Source of the DNA: Streptomyces parvus
GTDB lineage: Bacteria; Actinomycetota; Actinomycetes; Streptomycetales; Streptomycetaceae
Reading direction: 5' to 3'
Length of the DNA stretch: 64,000 nucleotides
NCBI RefSeq assembly: GCF_032121415.1
Contig: NZ_CP135079.1
Location: 3,100,001 to 3,164,000, forward strand
A program made the position numbers and the translations under genes. The notes below the pieces were generated by a model. The model had not been told where the DNA came from and ran no database searches. It saw nothing but the letters and a program-made list of their open reading frames with translations. This document shows, one piece after another, positions 23,142 through 32,703 of this stretch; positions within the stretch are counted from its first letter, which is position 1; each line of letters opens with the position of its first letter.

Positions 23142-24533
23142 TCAGAGAAGGGCGCGGCCGACCACGTAGACGGCCGGGGCCGCCAGGGTCAGCGGGAGCG
23201 CCACCCCGGCGGTCATGTGCACGAACCGCGAGGGGTAGTCGTAGCTCGCCACGCGCAGCCCGATGAGCGCGCAGCCGGCCGCCGCGAGACCGAGCAGCGC
23301 GCCCTGCGGCCCGATGCCGGTCGTGTTGCCGAAGACGAGGCCCGCGCCCACCCCCGTGAGCAGCGCCAACGCGAGGGAGGCCGCGCCGGGCAGCGGAAGG
23401 GCGCGGACGAGTGCGGCCGCCGCGACGGCCGCCCCGCCGACGACCACCGCGTCCGGGGCCGCCGCGAGGTGTCCGCCCGCGAGCACCGCGAGGGACGCGG
23501 AGACGACGGTGGCCATCAGGCCGTACATCCGCTCGTCGGCTCCCGCGTGGCTGCGGAGCTGGAGGACCACGGTGAGCAGCACCCAGACGCCGAGGGTGCC
23601 CAGCAGCGCGGCGGGGCCGTGCTCCCGGCCCGCCGCGAGCAGGGCGACATCGGCGACCAGGCCCCCGGCGAAGGCGAGCGCGATGCCCTGGCGGGCGGGC
23701 CACATGCCGTTGAGCCGGAACCAGCCGGCGGCGGTCACCGCCTGGAGGAGCACCACCGGGACGAGCAGGGCGTACGTCCCGATCGCCGCGCCGCCCGCGA
23801 GCAGCAGGCCGAGCGCGGCGGTGAGCGCGGCGGGCTGCATCCCCGGCGCGATGATCGGCGAGCGCCCCTCGGCGCGGGCCCGCTGGGCATCGGTGATCCG
23901 GGCGTTGCCGAGCGTCGTGGGCGCGCTGTAACCGGTGTCGCCGGGACCCGGCTGCGCGGTGGCGGGCGCGGTCACCGGTTCGGACACGGGAGCAGGTGCG
24001 GGAGTGGCCGGTGCGGCGGGCGCGGCCGGGACCTCGGGCGGCAGCGGGTAGGAGCCCGAGGCCCCCTGGGGCGGCAGGTAGGCGGTGTCGGCGGCCGGGT
24101 GGGGGTACGCCTGCTGCTGGTGCTGTCCCGGGTACGGCTGCTGGTACGGAGGGTGCGGCTGAGGCGTCCCGTACGGATCGGGCGCGGGCTGCTGCTGTCC
24201 GTAGGTGTGGGGCTGGGGCCGCGTGTGGGGCTGGGGCTGCTGCCCGTACGGCTCCGACTGCTGCGGCTGCTGCTGGCCGTACCCGTGGCCCTGGCCGTAA
24301 CCGTACCCCTGGCCCTGGCCCTGCCCCGGGTCCCCCTCCGGGCGGATCGCCGGCTGGTACTGCGTGTCCCAGGTCGGCGCCTGCCACGTCTGCGTGCCGC
24401 CCTGGTCGAAGGCGGCCGGGTCCTGGGGGCCGCCGTGCTGCCCGGCCGTGCCGTCGGGCCACTGCGGCGGCACGGGCCGCCGCGGGTGCTCGGGGTCGTA
24501 CGGATACGGGTACTGCTGATCGCTGCTGCTCAT
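23142..24533 (-). CDS. Multi-pass membrane protein with Gln/Pro/Gly/Tyr-rich N-terminus
   Basis: 463-residue protein. Residues 1-205 are low complexity (repeats of QPHP, GYGQGQ, YGQQ), and the C-terminal 230 residues hold about eight hydrophobic helices, including one with TGIGPQGALLGLAAAGCALIG. The tail is probably cytoplasmic and may act as a protein-interaction platform, as in DivIVA- or Wag31-linked actinobacterial envelope proteins, though no such partner is shown. No named family was recognised. Its start is 11 bases from the end of the MoaD-like gene on the same strand. Confidence 0.8.
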   Translation of the reverse strand: MSSSDQQYPYPYDPEHPRRPVPPQWPDGTAGQHGGPQDPAAFDQGGTQTWQAPTWDTQYQPAIRPEGDPGQGQGQGYGYGQGHGYGQQQPQQSEPYGQQPQPHTRPQPHTYGQQQPAPDPYGTPQPHPPYQQPYPGQHQQQAYPHPAADTAYLPPQGASGSYPLPPEVPAAPAAPATPAPAPVSEPVTAPATAQPGPGDTGYSAPTTLGNARITDAQRARAEGRSPIIAPGMQPAALTAALGLLLAGGAAIGTYALLVPVVLLQAVTAAGWFRLNGMWPARQGIALAFAGGLVADVALLAAGREHGPAALLGTLGVWVLLTVVLQLRSHAGADERMYGLMATVVSASLAVLAGGHLAAAPDAVVVGGAAVAAAALVRALPLPGAASLALALLTGVGAGLVFGNTTGIGPQGALLGLAAAGCALIGLRVASYDYPSRFVHMTAGVALPLTLAAPAVYVVGRALL

Positions 24534-24543
24534 GGCCTGCGGT

Positions 24544-24798
24544 TCACCCTCCTGCGAACGGCGGGAGCACCTCGACCGTGCCGCCCTCGGCAAGGCGTAC
24601 GGTCTCATGCTCGCGGGTCCCCACGGGGTCCCCGTCGACGAGGAACGAGCACCGCCGGAGCACCTGGCTCAGCTCGCCGGGGTGCCTCTCGCGCACCGCG
24701 TCGAGCGCCTCGGCGAGGGTCGCCGCCGCGTACGGCTCCTCCGCGGTGCCCGCGGCGGCCTTCGCCGCAGCCCAGTAGCGGATCGTTCCCGCTGCCAT
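24544..24798 (-). CDS. MoaD/ThiS-family sulfur carrier
   Basis: 84-residue ubiquitin-like protein. It begins AGTIRYWAAAKAAAG and ends in the diagnostic Gly-Gly (VLPPFAGG), the site of adenylation and thiocarboxylate formation. It resembles MoaD, which supplies sulfur for molybdopterin, but could serve another pathway such as thiamin or a metabolite sulfur carrier. No moa genes are adjacent. The ATG has an AAGGAG ribosome site. Confidence 0.85.
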   Translation of the reverse strand: MAAGTIRYWAAAKAAAGTAEEPYAAATLAEALDAVRERHPGELSQVLRRCSFLVDGDPVGTREHETVRLAEGGTVEVLPPFAGG

Positions 24799-24856
24799 GG
24801 CGCCACTCCTTCGGTCGGTTCGTCGGACGCCTCGTGCGTCAGCTCTCCATGATGGG

Positions 24857-25807
24857 TCACGCGGGCGGTGCGACCGTCGCCCAGTCGGCGATGCGGGCCA
24901 GGAGGGCGTCGTCCGCCGCGTTCTCGGCGTGGCCCATCCCCCGCTCCACCCACAGCTCCGCGCCGCCGGGGCCGGCCGCCTCCGCCAGCATCCTGGGGTG
25001 GTCCAGCGGGAAGTAGGGGTCCCGGTCGCCGTGCACGAGCAGCAGCGGGGCCGGGGCGATGAGCGGGACCGAGGCGACCGGGGAGAGCGGGACGGGGTCC
25101 CAGTCCTCGGTCGCGATCCGGGTACGGAAGCCGTAGCGGCCGACGAGGCGGCCCGAGGGGCGGGTGACCACCCAGTGCAGCCGGCGCATCGGGGCCGTCC
25201 CCCGGTAGTACCAACGGGCGGGCGCACTGACGGAGACCACCGCGTCCGAGTGCGCCTCTGTGCGCCGTATGCGCCCCTCGCGCTCCGGCACGCGAACGGG
25301 TGTACCCCCGGCCTCGGATTCCGCGCCTTTGGCGACGGGGTCCGCCGTATACAGAGCGCCGTGCCGGAGCACCACCGAGCCGCCCATCGAGAACCCGACC
25401 GTCACCACCCGGGTATGCCCGAGCTGCCGCGCCCAGGCCACCGCCGCCGCCAGGTCGAGCACCTCGCGGTCGCCCACCGTGGAGCGACCGCCGGACCGCC
25501 CGTGGCCCCGGAACGAGAACGTGATCACGGCCGCACGCTGGGCGAACACCCGGGCGGCACGGCGTACGGCGGGGCGGTCGGCCGACCCGGTGAACCCGTG
25601 CGCCACGACGATCGCGGGGGTCGTCGCCGGGGTCGCGGCAAGGGCCCCGGCGACCCGGTCGCCCGGCGCTCCGAAGCCCGCCGTACACGGCTCGTACACC
25701 GCTTCGACCGGCACGCCGTCATCCGTCAGCAATGTGGCGAATCGTGGGGGCGGCGTGAGCAAGGGAACAGAGGAACCCCGGAATCGACCCTCGGACACGG
25801 AACTCAT
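24857..25807 (-). CDS. Alpha/beta hydrolase, serine aminopeptidase/lipase type
   Basis: 316-residue hydrolase without a clear signal peptide. Landmarks: VVAHGFTGS (oxyanion), FRGHGRSGG, the nucleophile elbow GFSMGG with Ser140, VHGDRDPYFP (Asp), and GMGHAEN (His). This is a complete triad of the monoacylglycerol-lipase/serine-aminopeptidase type. It lies upstream of the MoaD-like gene on the same strand and is divergent from glnR. Confidence 0.85.
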   Translation of the reverse strand: MSSVSEGRFRGSSVPLLTPPPRFATLLTDDGVPVEAVYEPCTAGFGAPGDRVAGALAATPATTPAIVVAHGFTGSADRPAVRRAARVFAQRAAVITFSFRGHGRSGGRSTVGDREVLDLAAAVAWARQLGHTRVVTVGFSMGGSVVLRHGALYTADPVAKGAESEAGGTPVRVPEREGRIRRTEAHSDAVVSVSAPARWYYRGTAPMRRLHWVVTRPSGRLVGRYGFRTRIATEDWDPVPLSPVASVPLIAPAPLLLVHGDRDPYFPLDHPRMLAEAAGPGGAELWVERGMGHAENAADDALLARIADWATVAPPA

Positions 25808-25829
25808 GTGGGCTATTCTGCTGCGAAGA

Positions 25830-25861
25830 GGATCCGGGCAATGCAGCCCCCGGGTCCTTTT
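25830..25861 (+). terminator. Possible attenuator hairpin upstream of glnR
   Basis: GGATCCGGG and CCCGGGTCC form a 9-bp stem with one mismatch around a 10-base loop, followed by TTTT, which is rare in this genome. It points toward glnR and lies in the glnR-hydrolase divergent region. It could protect glnR from upstream readthrough. Confidence 0.4.
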
Positions 25862-25940
25862 GTGCTTTACGAGCGTTGTTACGGCGACGTTTCCACAAGC
25901 TCAGCGGTCCCCGGGGCGCGGGACCGCACGCCATACCCGC

Positions 25941-25989
25941 TTGACGTACGAAGCAGTGCCGCATACTCCCCCGGGTCCGACCCGGGAGT
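25941..25989 (+). promoter_or_regulatory. Candidate glnR promoter with overlapping dyad
   Basis: TTGACG (25941-25946) and TACTCC (25964-25969) are 17 bases apart. A hairpin-forming dyad follows directly: ACTCCC and GGGTC pair with GACCC and GGGAGT (25965-25989), with a 2-base bulge. Either an operator or a 5' stem on the glnR message is possible. Confidence 0.4.
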
Positions 25990-26023
25990 GCCCCTCTCGC
26001 AGGGAACGAGGAGGACCGACGTA

Positions 26024-26080
26024 ATGGGCGAGCGAACCGTGCAACACGATCGACCGAACCAGGCAGGTGGGCGGCGATGA
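26024..26080 (+). CDS. 18-residue ORF translationally coupled to glnR
   Basis: ATG at 26024 follows a strong ribosome site (GAGGAGGACC). It encodes [18 protein letters not shown] and its TGA overlaps the glnR ATG (ATGA at 26077). Its strong start signal and exact overlap suggest that ribosomes translate it and reinitiate at glnR. The peptide is basic and hydrophilic with no known family. Confidence 0.6.
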   Translation: MGERTVQHDRPNQAGGRR

Positions 26081-26883
26081 GTTCACTCCTGCTTCTCACG
26101 AACGCACTCCAACCGTCGACGGAGGTGCTCCCCGCGCTGGGGCTGCTGCTCCACAGCGTGCGGGTGGCTCCGGCCGAGGGCCCGGCCCTCGTGGACACCC
26201 CGGGCGCCGACGTGATCCTCGTCGACGGCCGGCGGGACCTTCCGCAGGTCCGCTCGCTCTGTCAGCTGCTGCGGTCCACGGGGCCCGGCTGTCCGCTGAT
26301 CCTCGTCGTCACCGAGGGCGGCCTCGCGGCCGTCACCGCCGACTGGGGCGTGGACGACGTCCTGCTGGACACGGCGGGGCCGGCGGAGGTCGAGGCGCGG
26401 CTGCGCCTGGCCATGGGCCGCCAGCAGATCACCTCCGACGACTCCCCGATGGAGATCCGCAACGGTGATCTCTCCGTCGACGAGGCGACGTACAGCGCGA
26501 AACTCAAGGGCCGGGTCCTGGACCTGACCTTCAAGGAGTTCGAACTGCTGAAATACCTCGCCCAGCACCCGGGCCGGGTGTTCACCCGCGCCCAGCTCCT
26601 GCAGGAGGTCTGGGGGTACGACTACTTCGGTGGTACGCGGACGGTCGACGTCCACGTACGGCGGCTGCGCGCCAAGCTCGGACCCGAGCACGAGTCGCTG
26701 ATCGGGACCGTCCGCAACGTCGGCTACCGCTTCGTCGTGCCGGAGAAGGTCGAGCGCGCGGCGGAGGAGGCGAAGGACCGGGCCGCCGCCCGGCAGAAGC
26801 CGGACGGCACCGTCGCCCGATCGGAGCAGTCCTCTTCGGCCACGGCGGAGGAAGAAGCCCCGGTCCGGGCTGCCAAGGGATAG
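26077..26883 (+). CDS. glnR: GlnR, orphan OmpR-type nitrogen regulator
   Basis: 268-residue response regulator. The receiver-like domain (1-115) has Asp50 in the [11 protein letters not shown] sequence but lacks the usual acidic pocket. In GlnR this aspartate is not phosphorylated and stabilises a homodimer. The C-terminal winged helix (about 130-225: [17 protein letters not shown] and [18 protein letters not shown]) recognises nitrogen-gene promoters such as glnA and amtB. The sequence matches my recollection of S. coelicolor GlnR very closely. No kinase is adjacent. The polar tail rich in Ala/Glu is dispensable in related proteins. Confidence 0.93.
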   Translation: MSSLLLLTNALQPSTEVLPALGLLLHSVRVAPAEGPALVDTPGADVILVDGRRDLPQVRSLCQLLRSTGPGCPLILVVTEGGLAAVTADWGVDDVLLDTAGPAEVEARLRLAMGRQQITSDDSPMEIRNGDLSVDEATYSAKLKGRVLDLTFKEFELLKYLAQHPGRVFTRAQLLQEVWGYDYFGGTRTVDVHVRRLRAKLGPEHESLIGTVRNVGYRFVVPEKVERAAEEAKDRAAARQKPDGTVARSEQSSSATAEEEAPVRAAKG

Positions 26884-26894
26884 GTCCATCCGCG

Positions 26895-26900
26895 TAGACT
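26895..26900 (+). promoter_or_regulatory. -10 element of the LacI-type gene
   Basis: TAGACT lies seven bases before the GTG start at 26908, and no ribosome site intervenes. A leaderless transcript is predicted. The element lies just after the glnR stop, so the LacI gene can also be read from glnR. Confidence 0.45.
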
Positions 26901-26907
26901 GCCGCGC

Positions 26908-27948
26908 GTGGCCAAGGTGACGCGGGACGATGTGGCGAGACTGGCGGGGACGTCGACCGCGGTCGTCAGCTACGTCATCAACAACGGACCCCGGCCGGTC
27001 GCCCCGGCCACGCGCGAGCGGGTGCTCGCCGCGATCAAGCAGCTGGGCTACCGGCCCGACCGGGTCGCCCAGGCCATGGCCTCGCGCCGCACGGACCTCA
27101 TAGGCATGATCGTGCCGGACGCCCGGCAGCCGTTCTTCGCGGAGATGGCGCACGCGGTCGAACAGGCCGCCGCCGAGCGCGGGAAAATGGTGCTCGTCGG
27201 CAATTCCGACTACCGCGACGAGCGCGAGGTCCACTATCTGCGGGCCTTCCTCGGGATGCGGGTCTCCGGGCTGATCCTGGTCAGCCAGGGTCCCAGCGAG
27301 CGCGCCGCCGCCGAGATCGAGGCCTGGGACGCCCGGGTCGTCCTGCTGCACGAGCGCCCCGAGGCGATCGACGACGTCGCCGTGGTCACCGACGACGTGG
27401 GCGGCGCCCAGCTCGCCACCCGGCATCTGCTGGAGCACGGCCATCCGTACGTGGCCTGCCTCGGCGGCACGGAGGAGACCCCCTCGGTCGGCGACCCGGT
27501 CGCCGACCACGTCGAGGGCTGGCGGCGGGCGATGCACGAGTCGGGCCGTTCCACGGAGGGCCGGCTGTTCCAGGCCCCGTACAACCGCTACGACGCCTAC
27601 CAGGTGGCCCTCGGTCTGCTGTCAGGACCGGACCGGCCGCCGGCGATCTTCTGCGCCACGGACGACCAGGCCTTCGGTGTGCTGCGGGCCGCCCGTGAGC
27701 TGCGCATCGACGTGCCGGGCGGGCTGGCGGTGGCGGGCTTCGACGACGTGAAGGAGGCGGGTCTCACCGATCCGCCGCTGACCACCGTCCACTCCGACCG
27801 TCCGGCGATGGCCCGGGCGGCCGTCGACCTGGTGCTGGACGACGCGCTGCGGGTTACCGGATCGCGGCGGGAGCGGCTGAAGCAGTTCCCCTCCGCGCTG
27901 GTGGTCCGGCGCTCCTGCGGCTGCGGGGAACCCTCCGCGTCCGCCTGA
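26908..27948 (+). CDS. LacI/GalR-family transcriptional regulator
   Basis: 346-residue repressor. The DNA-binding helix-turn-helix and hinge are at residues 1-60 ([24 protein letters not shown]), followed by a periplasmic-binding-protein-like sugar domain with [15 protein letters not shown]. It begins GTG with a -10 seven bases upstream. Near the C-terminus SCGCGEP is an unusual Cys pair. The ligand is unknown; no sugar-transport genes are adjacent. Confidence 0.88.
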   Translation: MAKVTRDDVARLAGTSTAVVSYVINNGPRPVAPATRERVLAAIKQLGYRPDRVAQAMASRRTDLIGMIVPDARQPFFAEMAHAVEQAAAERGKMVLVGNSDYRDEREVHYLRAFLGMRVSGLILVSQGPSERAAAEIEAWDARVVLLHERPEAIDDVAVVTDDVGGAQLATRHLLEHGHPYVACLGGTEETPSVGDPVADHVEGWRRAMHESGRSTEGRLFQAPYNRYDAYQVALGLLSGPDRPPAIFCATDDQAFGVLRAARELRIDVPGGLAVAGFDDVKEAGLTDPPLTTVHSDRPAMARAAVDLVLDDALRVTGSRRERLKQFPSALVVRRSCGCGEPSASA

Positions 27949-28038
27949 CCCGCTTCGGTCTTTTACAGCGGGCATACGCGGTTCTTCCGGGCTTCTCAGG
28001 ACGTACTCAGGCCGTTCTCATCTTCGCCGATCAGCCTG

Positions 28039-29100
28039 ATGGACATGACGGAGAACCTTCGCCCGAGCGGCGCGCACTCGACGGACCAGGACCCGGCCTC
28101 GTACCCGTACGACGGAACGGCGCACGACGGCACCGCGTACGCCACTGCGGCCGGGGGCTACCCGCCGCCGCCCCCGTACGCCCCCGCCACCGGCAGGCGC
28201 AAGGTGAAGCGGCCGGTGGCGCTGCTGGCGGCGGTGGCGATCGCGGCGGGCGTGATCGGCGGCGGCACCGCCACCCTCGTCGGCCAGCTGAACGGCCAGA
28301 ACTCCGCCGCCACCGGTTCGGGCGGCGCGGTCAACGGCACCACCGTCTCGCAGAGCAGCAAGGGCACGGTGGCGGGCGTCGCGGAGGCCGTCTCGCCCGC
28401 GATCGTGGAGATCGGCGCGGCCTCGTCGGCGGGCAAGTCCACCGGATCCGGTGTGGTGATCACCGGGGACGGCGAGATCGTCACCAACAACCACGTCGTC
28501 TCGGGCGCGCAGCAGATCCAGGTCACCCTCTCCACCGGCAGGACGTACACCGCCGACGTCGTGGGCACCGACCCCGGCAAGGACCTCGCGCTCATCAAGC
28601 TCCGGGACGCGAGCGGGCTGAAGACGGCGACGCTGGGCGACTCCTCCAAGGTCGAGGTCGGCGAGCAGGTCGTGGCGATCGGCTCGCCCGAGGGCCTGAC
28701 GGGCACCGTCACCAGCGGCATCGTCTCCGCGCTCGACCGGGACGTCACGGTCGCCAAGGACGACTCCGGCAGCTCCGGACAGGGGCAGGACCAGGGCCGC
28801 CAGGGCGGCCAGGAGTGGCCGTTCGAGTTCGGCGGGCAGCAGTTCAACGGCGACACGGGCGAGGAGACCACCACGTACAAGGCGCTCCAGACCGACGCCT
28901 CGCTCAACCCCGGCAACTCCGGTGGCGCGCTGATCAACATGGACGGGGAGATCATCGGCATCAACTCCGCGATGTACGCGCCCAGTTCCGCGGCTGCGGG
29001 CAGCGGTTCCTCGGCGGGCAGCGTGGGGCTCGGCTTCGCGATCCCGGTGAACACGCTCAAGGCCGACCTGGACGCCCTGCGCGCGGGGAACGGCTCCTGA
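28039..29100 (+). CDS. Membrane-anchored HtrA-like serine protease without a PDZ domain
   Basis: 353-residue trypsin-like protease. A Tyr/Pro-rich cytoplasmic tail (1-57) precedes a membrane helix (59-82); the catalytic domain lies outside the cell. The triad is His152 (TNNHVV), Asp182 (KDLALIK) and Ser294 (GNSGG). The C-terminus ends shortly after the protease domain, so the PDZ domain of DegP/HtrA is missing. A long insertion rich in Gly/Gln lies before Ser294. Directly downstream is an OmpR-type regulator and histidine kinase, a layout like mycobacterial mprAB-pepD. Confidence 0.9.
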   Translation: MDMTENLRPSGAHSTDQDPASYPYDGTAHDGTAYATAAGGYPPPPPYAPATGRRKVKRPVALLAAVAIAAGVIGGGTATLVGQLNGQNSAATGSGGAVNGTTVSQSSKGTVAGVAEAVSPAIVEIGAASSAGKSTGSGVVITGDGEIVTNNHVVSGAQQIQVTLSTGRTYTADVVGTDPGKDLALIKLRDASGLKTATLGDSSKVEVGEQVVAIGSPEGLTGTVTSGIVSALDRDVTVAKDDSGSSGQGQDQGRQGGQEWPFEFGGQQFNGDTGEETTTYKALQTDASLNPGNSGGALINMDGEIIGINSAMYAPSSAAAGSGSSAGSVGLGFAIPVNTLKADLDALRAGNGS

Positions 29101-29170
29101 CCGTGCAAGGCTGAGAGCGCCCCCGCAGGGCGGACGGACCAGGTCGACACGAGAAGAGGACGAGACAGCG

Positions 29171-29911
29171 ATGAGCCCCGCCGAAGACGATCCCCAGCGC
29201 ATCCTGATCGTCGACGACGAGCCGGCCGTGCGCGAGGCGCTGCGGCGCAGCCTCGCCTTCGAGGGGTACGGGACGCAGGTCGCGGTCGACGGGTACGACG
29301 CCCTGGCGATGGCCGAGGCGTACGCCCCCGACCTCATCGTCCTGGACATCCAGATGCCCCGGATGGACGGGCTCACCGCCGCCCGCCGCATCCGGGCCAC
29401 CGGTTCGACCACGCCCATCCTGATGCTCACCGCCCGCGACACCGTCGGGGACCGGGTCACCGGCCTCGACGCGGGGGCGGACGACTACCTGGTCAAGCCG
29501 TTCGAGCTGGACGAGCTGTTCGCCCGGATCCGGGCCCTGCTGCGCCGCAGCTCGTACGCGTCGGCAGCGGCGGCGGGCGCGGAGGCCCCCGACGACGACG
29601 TGCTGTCCTTCGCCGACCTGCGGATGGACCTGGCCACCCGCGAGGTCACCCGGGGCGAGCGGCGGGTGGAGCTGACCCGTACGGAGTTCACGCTGCTGGA
29701 GATGTTCTTGTCGCACCCGCGCCAGGTGCTGACCCGGGAGCAGATCCTCAAGGCCGTCTGGGGCTTCGACTTCGAGCCGAGCTCCAACTCCCTGGACGTG
29801 TACGTGATGTACCTGCGCCGCAAGACGGAGGCGGGCGGCGAGCCCCGCCTCGTCCACACCGTGCGCGGGGTGGGGTACGCGCTGCGTACCGGCGGGAGCG
29901 GAGAGGCGTGA
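29171..29911 (+). CDS. OmpR-family response regulator
   Basis: 246-residue regulator. The receiver domain has acidic D15-D16 and phospho-acceptor Asp59 ([12 protein letters not shown]); the winged-helix domain (about 150-240) contains the [15 protein letters not shown] recognition region. Its stop overlaps the kinase start (GTGA), so the two are translated together. It is the probable regulator of the protease gene just upstream and of envelope stress genes, by analogy with MprA. Confidence 0.93.
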   Translation: MSPAEDDPQRILIVDDEPAVREALRRSLAFEGYGTQVAVDGYDALAMAEAYAPDLIVLDIQMPRMDGLTAARRIRATGSTTPILMLTARDTVGDRVTGLDAGADDYLVKPFELDELFARIRALLRRSSYASAAAAGAEAPDDDVLSFADLRMDLATREVTRGERRVELTRTEFTLLEMFLSHPRQVLTREQILKAVWGFDFEPSSNSLDVYVMYLRRKTEAGGEPRLVHTVRGVGYALRTGGSGEA

Positions 29912-31374
29912 GCGGATCGACGGCCGTCGCGGACGGACGGCGGCGGGGCCTGCGTCCGGTGCGCCGTTTCCGGGCGCTGCCGCTGCGCTCCCGGCTGGCG
30001 CTGCTGGTGGCCACGGCGGTCGCGGTGGCGGTCGCGGCGGTGGCGGTGGCGTGCTGGTTCGTGACCCGGGAGCAGTTGGAGGACCAGCTCGACGACTCGC
30101 TGCGCAACGCGAAGATGGACAACGCGCCGATGCGCGATCTGCTGACCTCGTGCCTGAGCGGCGGGCAGCTGCCCGCCCAGGAGTTCCCCGGCCAGTACAC
30201 CGTGCAGATCGTCGCGGCGAACGGCGACTACTGCACGGCCCCGAACACGACGCCCGTCCCCGCCCAGCCCGACGACATCGCCGTGGCCGCGGGGCGGGAG
30301 CCCGACGCCCTGCACACGACGGAGAACGACGCCGGACAGGACATGCGGGTCTACACCCGCAAGCTGCCGCCGGTGGTCAGCTCCGGCCAGGCCAACAACG
30401 AGCTGGCCGTCTCGGTGGCCCGCCCGCTCAGCGAGATCGACGCGCCGCTCTCCACGCTCGCCTGGGTGCTGGCCCTCGTCGGAGGCATCGGCGTCGTCGG
30501 CGCGGGCGCGGCCGGACTGTGGGTGGCGCGGGCGGGGCTGCGCCCGGTGGACGAACTCACCGAGGCGGTCGAGCACGTGGCGCGCACGGAGGACCTGACG
30601 GTCCGCATCCCGGTCGACGGCGAGGACGAGATCGCCCGTCTGTCGAACTCCTTCAACTCCATGGCCGCCCGGCTCGCCTCCTCCCGCGACCGCCAGTCCC
30701 AGTTGATCGCGGACGCGGGCCACGAGCTGCGCACCCCGCTGACCTCGCTGCGGACGAACGTGGAGCTGCTGGCCCGCAGCGACGAGACCGGCCGGGTGAT
30801 CCCGCCCGAGGACCGCAAGGCCCTGATGGCCTCGGTCAAGGCGCAGATGACGGAGCTGGCCGCGCTGATCGGCGACCTCCAGGAGCTGGCCCGCCCGGAC
30901 GCGGCCGAGCCGGGCCCGCTCCAGGTGGTGGCCCTGCACGAGATCACCCGCACCGCCCTGCGCCGCGCCCGCCTGCGCGGCCCGGAGCTGACGATCACGG
31001 AGGACCTGGCCCCCTGGTACGTACGGGCGGAGCCGGCCGCGCTGGAGCGGGCGATCGTCAACGTCCTGGACAACGCGGTGAAGTTCAGCCCGCCCCGCGC
31101 CACGATCGACGTGCGGCTGCACCGGGGCGAGCTGGCGGTACGGGACCGGGGCCCCGGCATCCCGGCCGAGGAACTCCCCCACGTCTTCGAGCGCTTCTGG
31201 CGCTCCCCGACCGCCCGCCAGCTCCCCGGCTCGGGCCTGGGCCTGTCCATCGTGGCCCGTACGGTGCACCAGGCGGGTGGGACGATCGCCCTGCGCCCGG
31301 CCCCGGACGGGGGCCCCGGCACGGTGGCGGCGCTGACGCTGCCGGGAGCGCCGACGCCGCCGCCGGAGATGTGA
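29908..31374 (+). CDS. Sensor histidine kinase
   Basis: 488-residue kinase. Two membrane helices (about 29-52 and 184-208) flank a 130-residue extracytoplasmic sensor; a HAMP domain (about 209-262) and a HisKA domain follow with His272 ([14 protein letters not shown]). The ATP-binding domain has an N box (NVLDNAVKF), DRGPGIP, and GSGLGLSIV. It is fused by a 4-base overlap to the regulator gene. The signal is unknown; a link to the protease and envelope stress is inferred from context. Confidence 0.93.
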   Translation: MSGSTAVADGRRRGLRPVRRFRALPLRSRLALLVATAVAVAVAAVAVACWFVTREQLEDQLDDSLRNAKMDNAPMRDLLTSCLSGGQLPAQEFPGQYTVQIVAANGDYCTAPNTTPVPAQPDDIAVAAGREPDALHTTENDAGQDMRVYTRKLPPVVSSGQANNELAVSVARPLSEIDAPLSTLAWVLALVGGIGVVGAGAAGLWVARAGLRPVDELTEAVEHVARTEDLTVRIPVDGEDEIARLSNSFNSMAARLASSRDRQSQLIADAGHELRTPLTSLRTNVELLARSDETGRVIPPEDRKALMASVKAQMTELAALIGDLQELARPDAAEPGPLQVVALHEITRTALRRARLRGPELTITEDLAPWYVRAEPAALERAIVNVLDNAVKFSPPRATIDVRLHRGELAVRDRGPGIPAEELPHVFERFWRSPTARQLPGSGLGLSIVARTVHQAGGTIALRPAPDGGPGTVAALTLPGAPTPPPEM

Positions 31375-31396
31375 GGGGCACCGGGGCGCCCTCCGC

Positions 31397-32332
31397 TCAC
31401 CCCGTCGGGTTGTGCCGGATCAGCGACTCGACGAGCCCGGACCGCTGGTTCGGGTAGTCGAGCGGGACGATGCCGAGCCCCGTCCACCCGGCGGTCTCCG
31501 CGCGCTCCATGAAGGAGTGCACCTGCGGGTTGAGCCGGTCGGCGTTCCAGCGGGGCGGCATCAGGGCCGCCGTGGAGACGTAGTTCATGTAGAACTTGCC
31601 CGGCTGCGAAGCCGCCTTGCGGAACTGGGCTTCGATCTTCGGGTACTTGGCGAACGGCTCCGCCATGTAGTCGTCCTGGATGTCGAAGAGCGCCGGGTCC
31701 GCGTAGCGCACGCCGGGCAGCCCGCCGTTGTCCGCGAGCAGCACCACCTTGCCGCGGGCCCCGCCGAGGTCGGGGAGAGTGGAGTCGAGGCGGAAGAGGG
31801 ACCGCCAGCCCCGCCGGTCGAGGTAGTCGTCGAAGACCGCCCGGAACGCGGTGTCGTTCTCGGAGGAGTGCTCCTGCTTGACCCGCATCAGCACGGTCTC
31901 GGTCGGGCGGTTGGCGAGGAAGTCCCGGCAGGCGATGAGGACATCGCCGAACATCATGTTCTGGAAGGACGCCCCGTGGTGGATCGCGAACGAGCCGTCG
32001 ATGAGCCGGCACCGTACGTCGAGGAAGCGGATGCCGCTGGTCAACTGCTGCGCGATCGTGGTGTTCTGGCACTCCGACCAGGGCCCTCCGAACCGGGCCC
32101 CCGAGTCGTGCGTCCCCGGGATGGTCAGCCGCTGGAGCGCGGTGCCGTCGGGCAGGGCGGCCATCCAGTCCTGCGTCCCCCGGACCGCCCGGGCCTTCTC
32201 CCGCGTGGCGGCGACGGCGGGCCCCGTGCCCACGATCGCGGTGGCGGATACGGCGAGGGCACCGGCCAGGAAGCCTCTGCGGGAGGGCCGGGAAGAGGAC
32301 GCGGACTCGGACGTGCGCGCGGGGGTGGACAT
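31397..32332 (-). CDS. Tat-exported phosphatidylinositol-specific phospholipase C
   Basis: 311-residue enzyme. The twin-arginine signal RPSRRGFLAG (about residues 15-24) precedes a hydrophobic stretch and an AVAA cleavage site near 42. The PI-PLC X domain has IPGTHDSG with His75 and FAIHHG with His118/119, the catalytic pair of bacterial PI-PLCs. It cleaves phosphatidylinositol or its glycosylated forms outside the cell. The ATG at 32332 has a GGAGG site. It is divergent from a beta-trefoil secreted protein. Confidence 0.88.
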   Translation of the reverse strand: MSTPARTSESASSSRPSRRGFLAGALAVSATAIVGTGPAVAATREKARAVRGTQDWMAALPDGTALQRLTIPGTHDSGARFGGPWSECQNTTIAQQLTSGIRFLDVRCRLIDGSFAIHHGASFQNMMFGDVLIACRDFLANRPTETVLMRVKQEHSSENDTAFRAVFDDYLDRRGWRSLFRLDSTLPDLGGARGKVVLLADNGGLPGVRYADPALFDIQDDYMAEPFAKYPKIEAQFRKAASQPGKFYMNYVSTAALMPPRWNADRLNPQVHSFMERAETAGWTGLGIVPLDYPNQRSGLVESLIRHNPTG

Positions 32333-32703
32333 GCGGGGTGCCTCCAAGGGCCGTGGGGGGGGCGGACCGGGCCGGGCCCGACCGGGCGGGAACCCTTGGA
32401 TTCTGTCGGGTGCACGTCATTCGGGAAAGGGGACGTGCGCTCCTCCCCGCGGCGCAGAGCCGCGTCGAGGTTAACGGAATACCGCGGAACGGAATATTCA
32501 ATGTGTCGTCGGCCGGAATTACCAAAGCCACACAAAAAGATTGCCCGAAATAGCGAAACACCTTTATTCTAGGGCCACTTGACCGGCCCTCTCCGCCGGT
32601 CTCGCGGCGGGGAAAAAGCGATTTACGGCAAGCCCACGAGCAGCGGTCGGCGCCTTCATTTCCCTCCGTCGCGGAATCCATCGAAAAAATGCGAGGAAGA
32701 CCT
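32333..32703. other. AT-richer intergenic region
   Basis: 371 bases between the divergent phospholipase and trefoil genes. The part from about 32470 to 32575 is markedly lower in GC than its surroundings. It contains a good -35/-10 pair for the trefoil gene at 32541-32570 and no recognisable gene. Confidence 0.6.
32541..32570 (+). promoter_or_regulatory. Candidate promoter of the trefoil-protein gene
   Basis: TTGCCC (32541-32546) and TATTCT (32565-32570) are separated by 18 bases in an AT-rich window. Transcription would start about 127 bases before the GTG at 32704, giving a long 5' leader. Confidence 0.5.
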
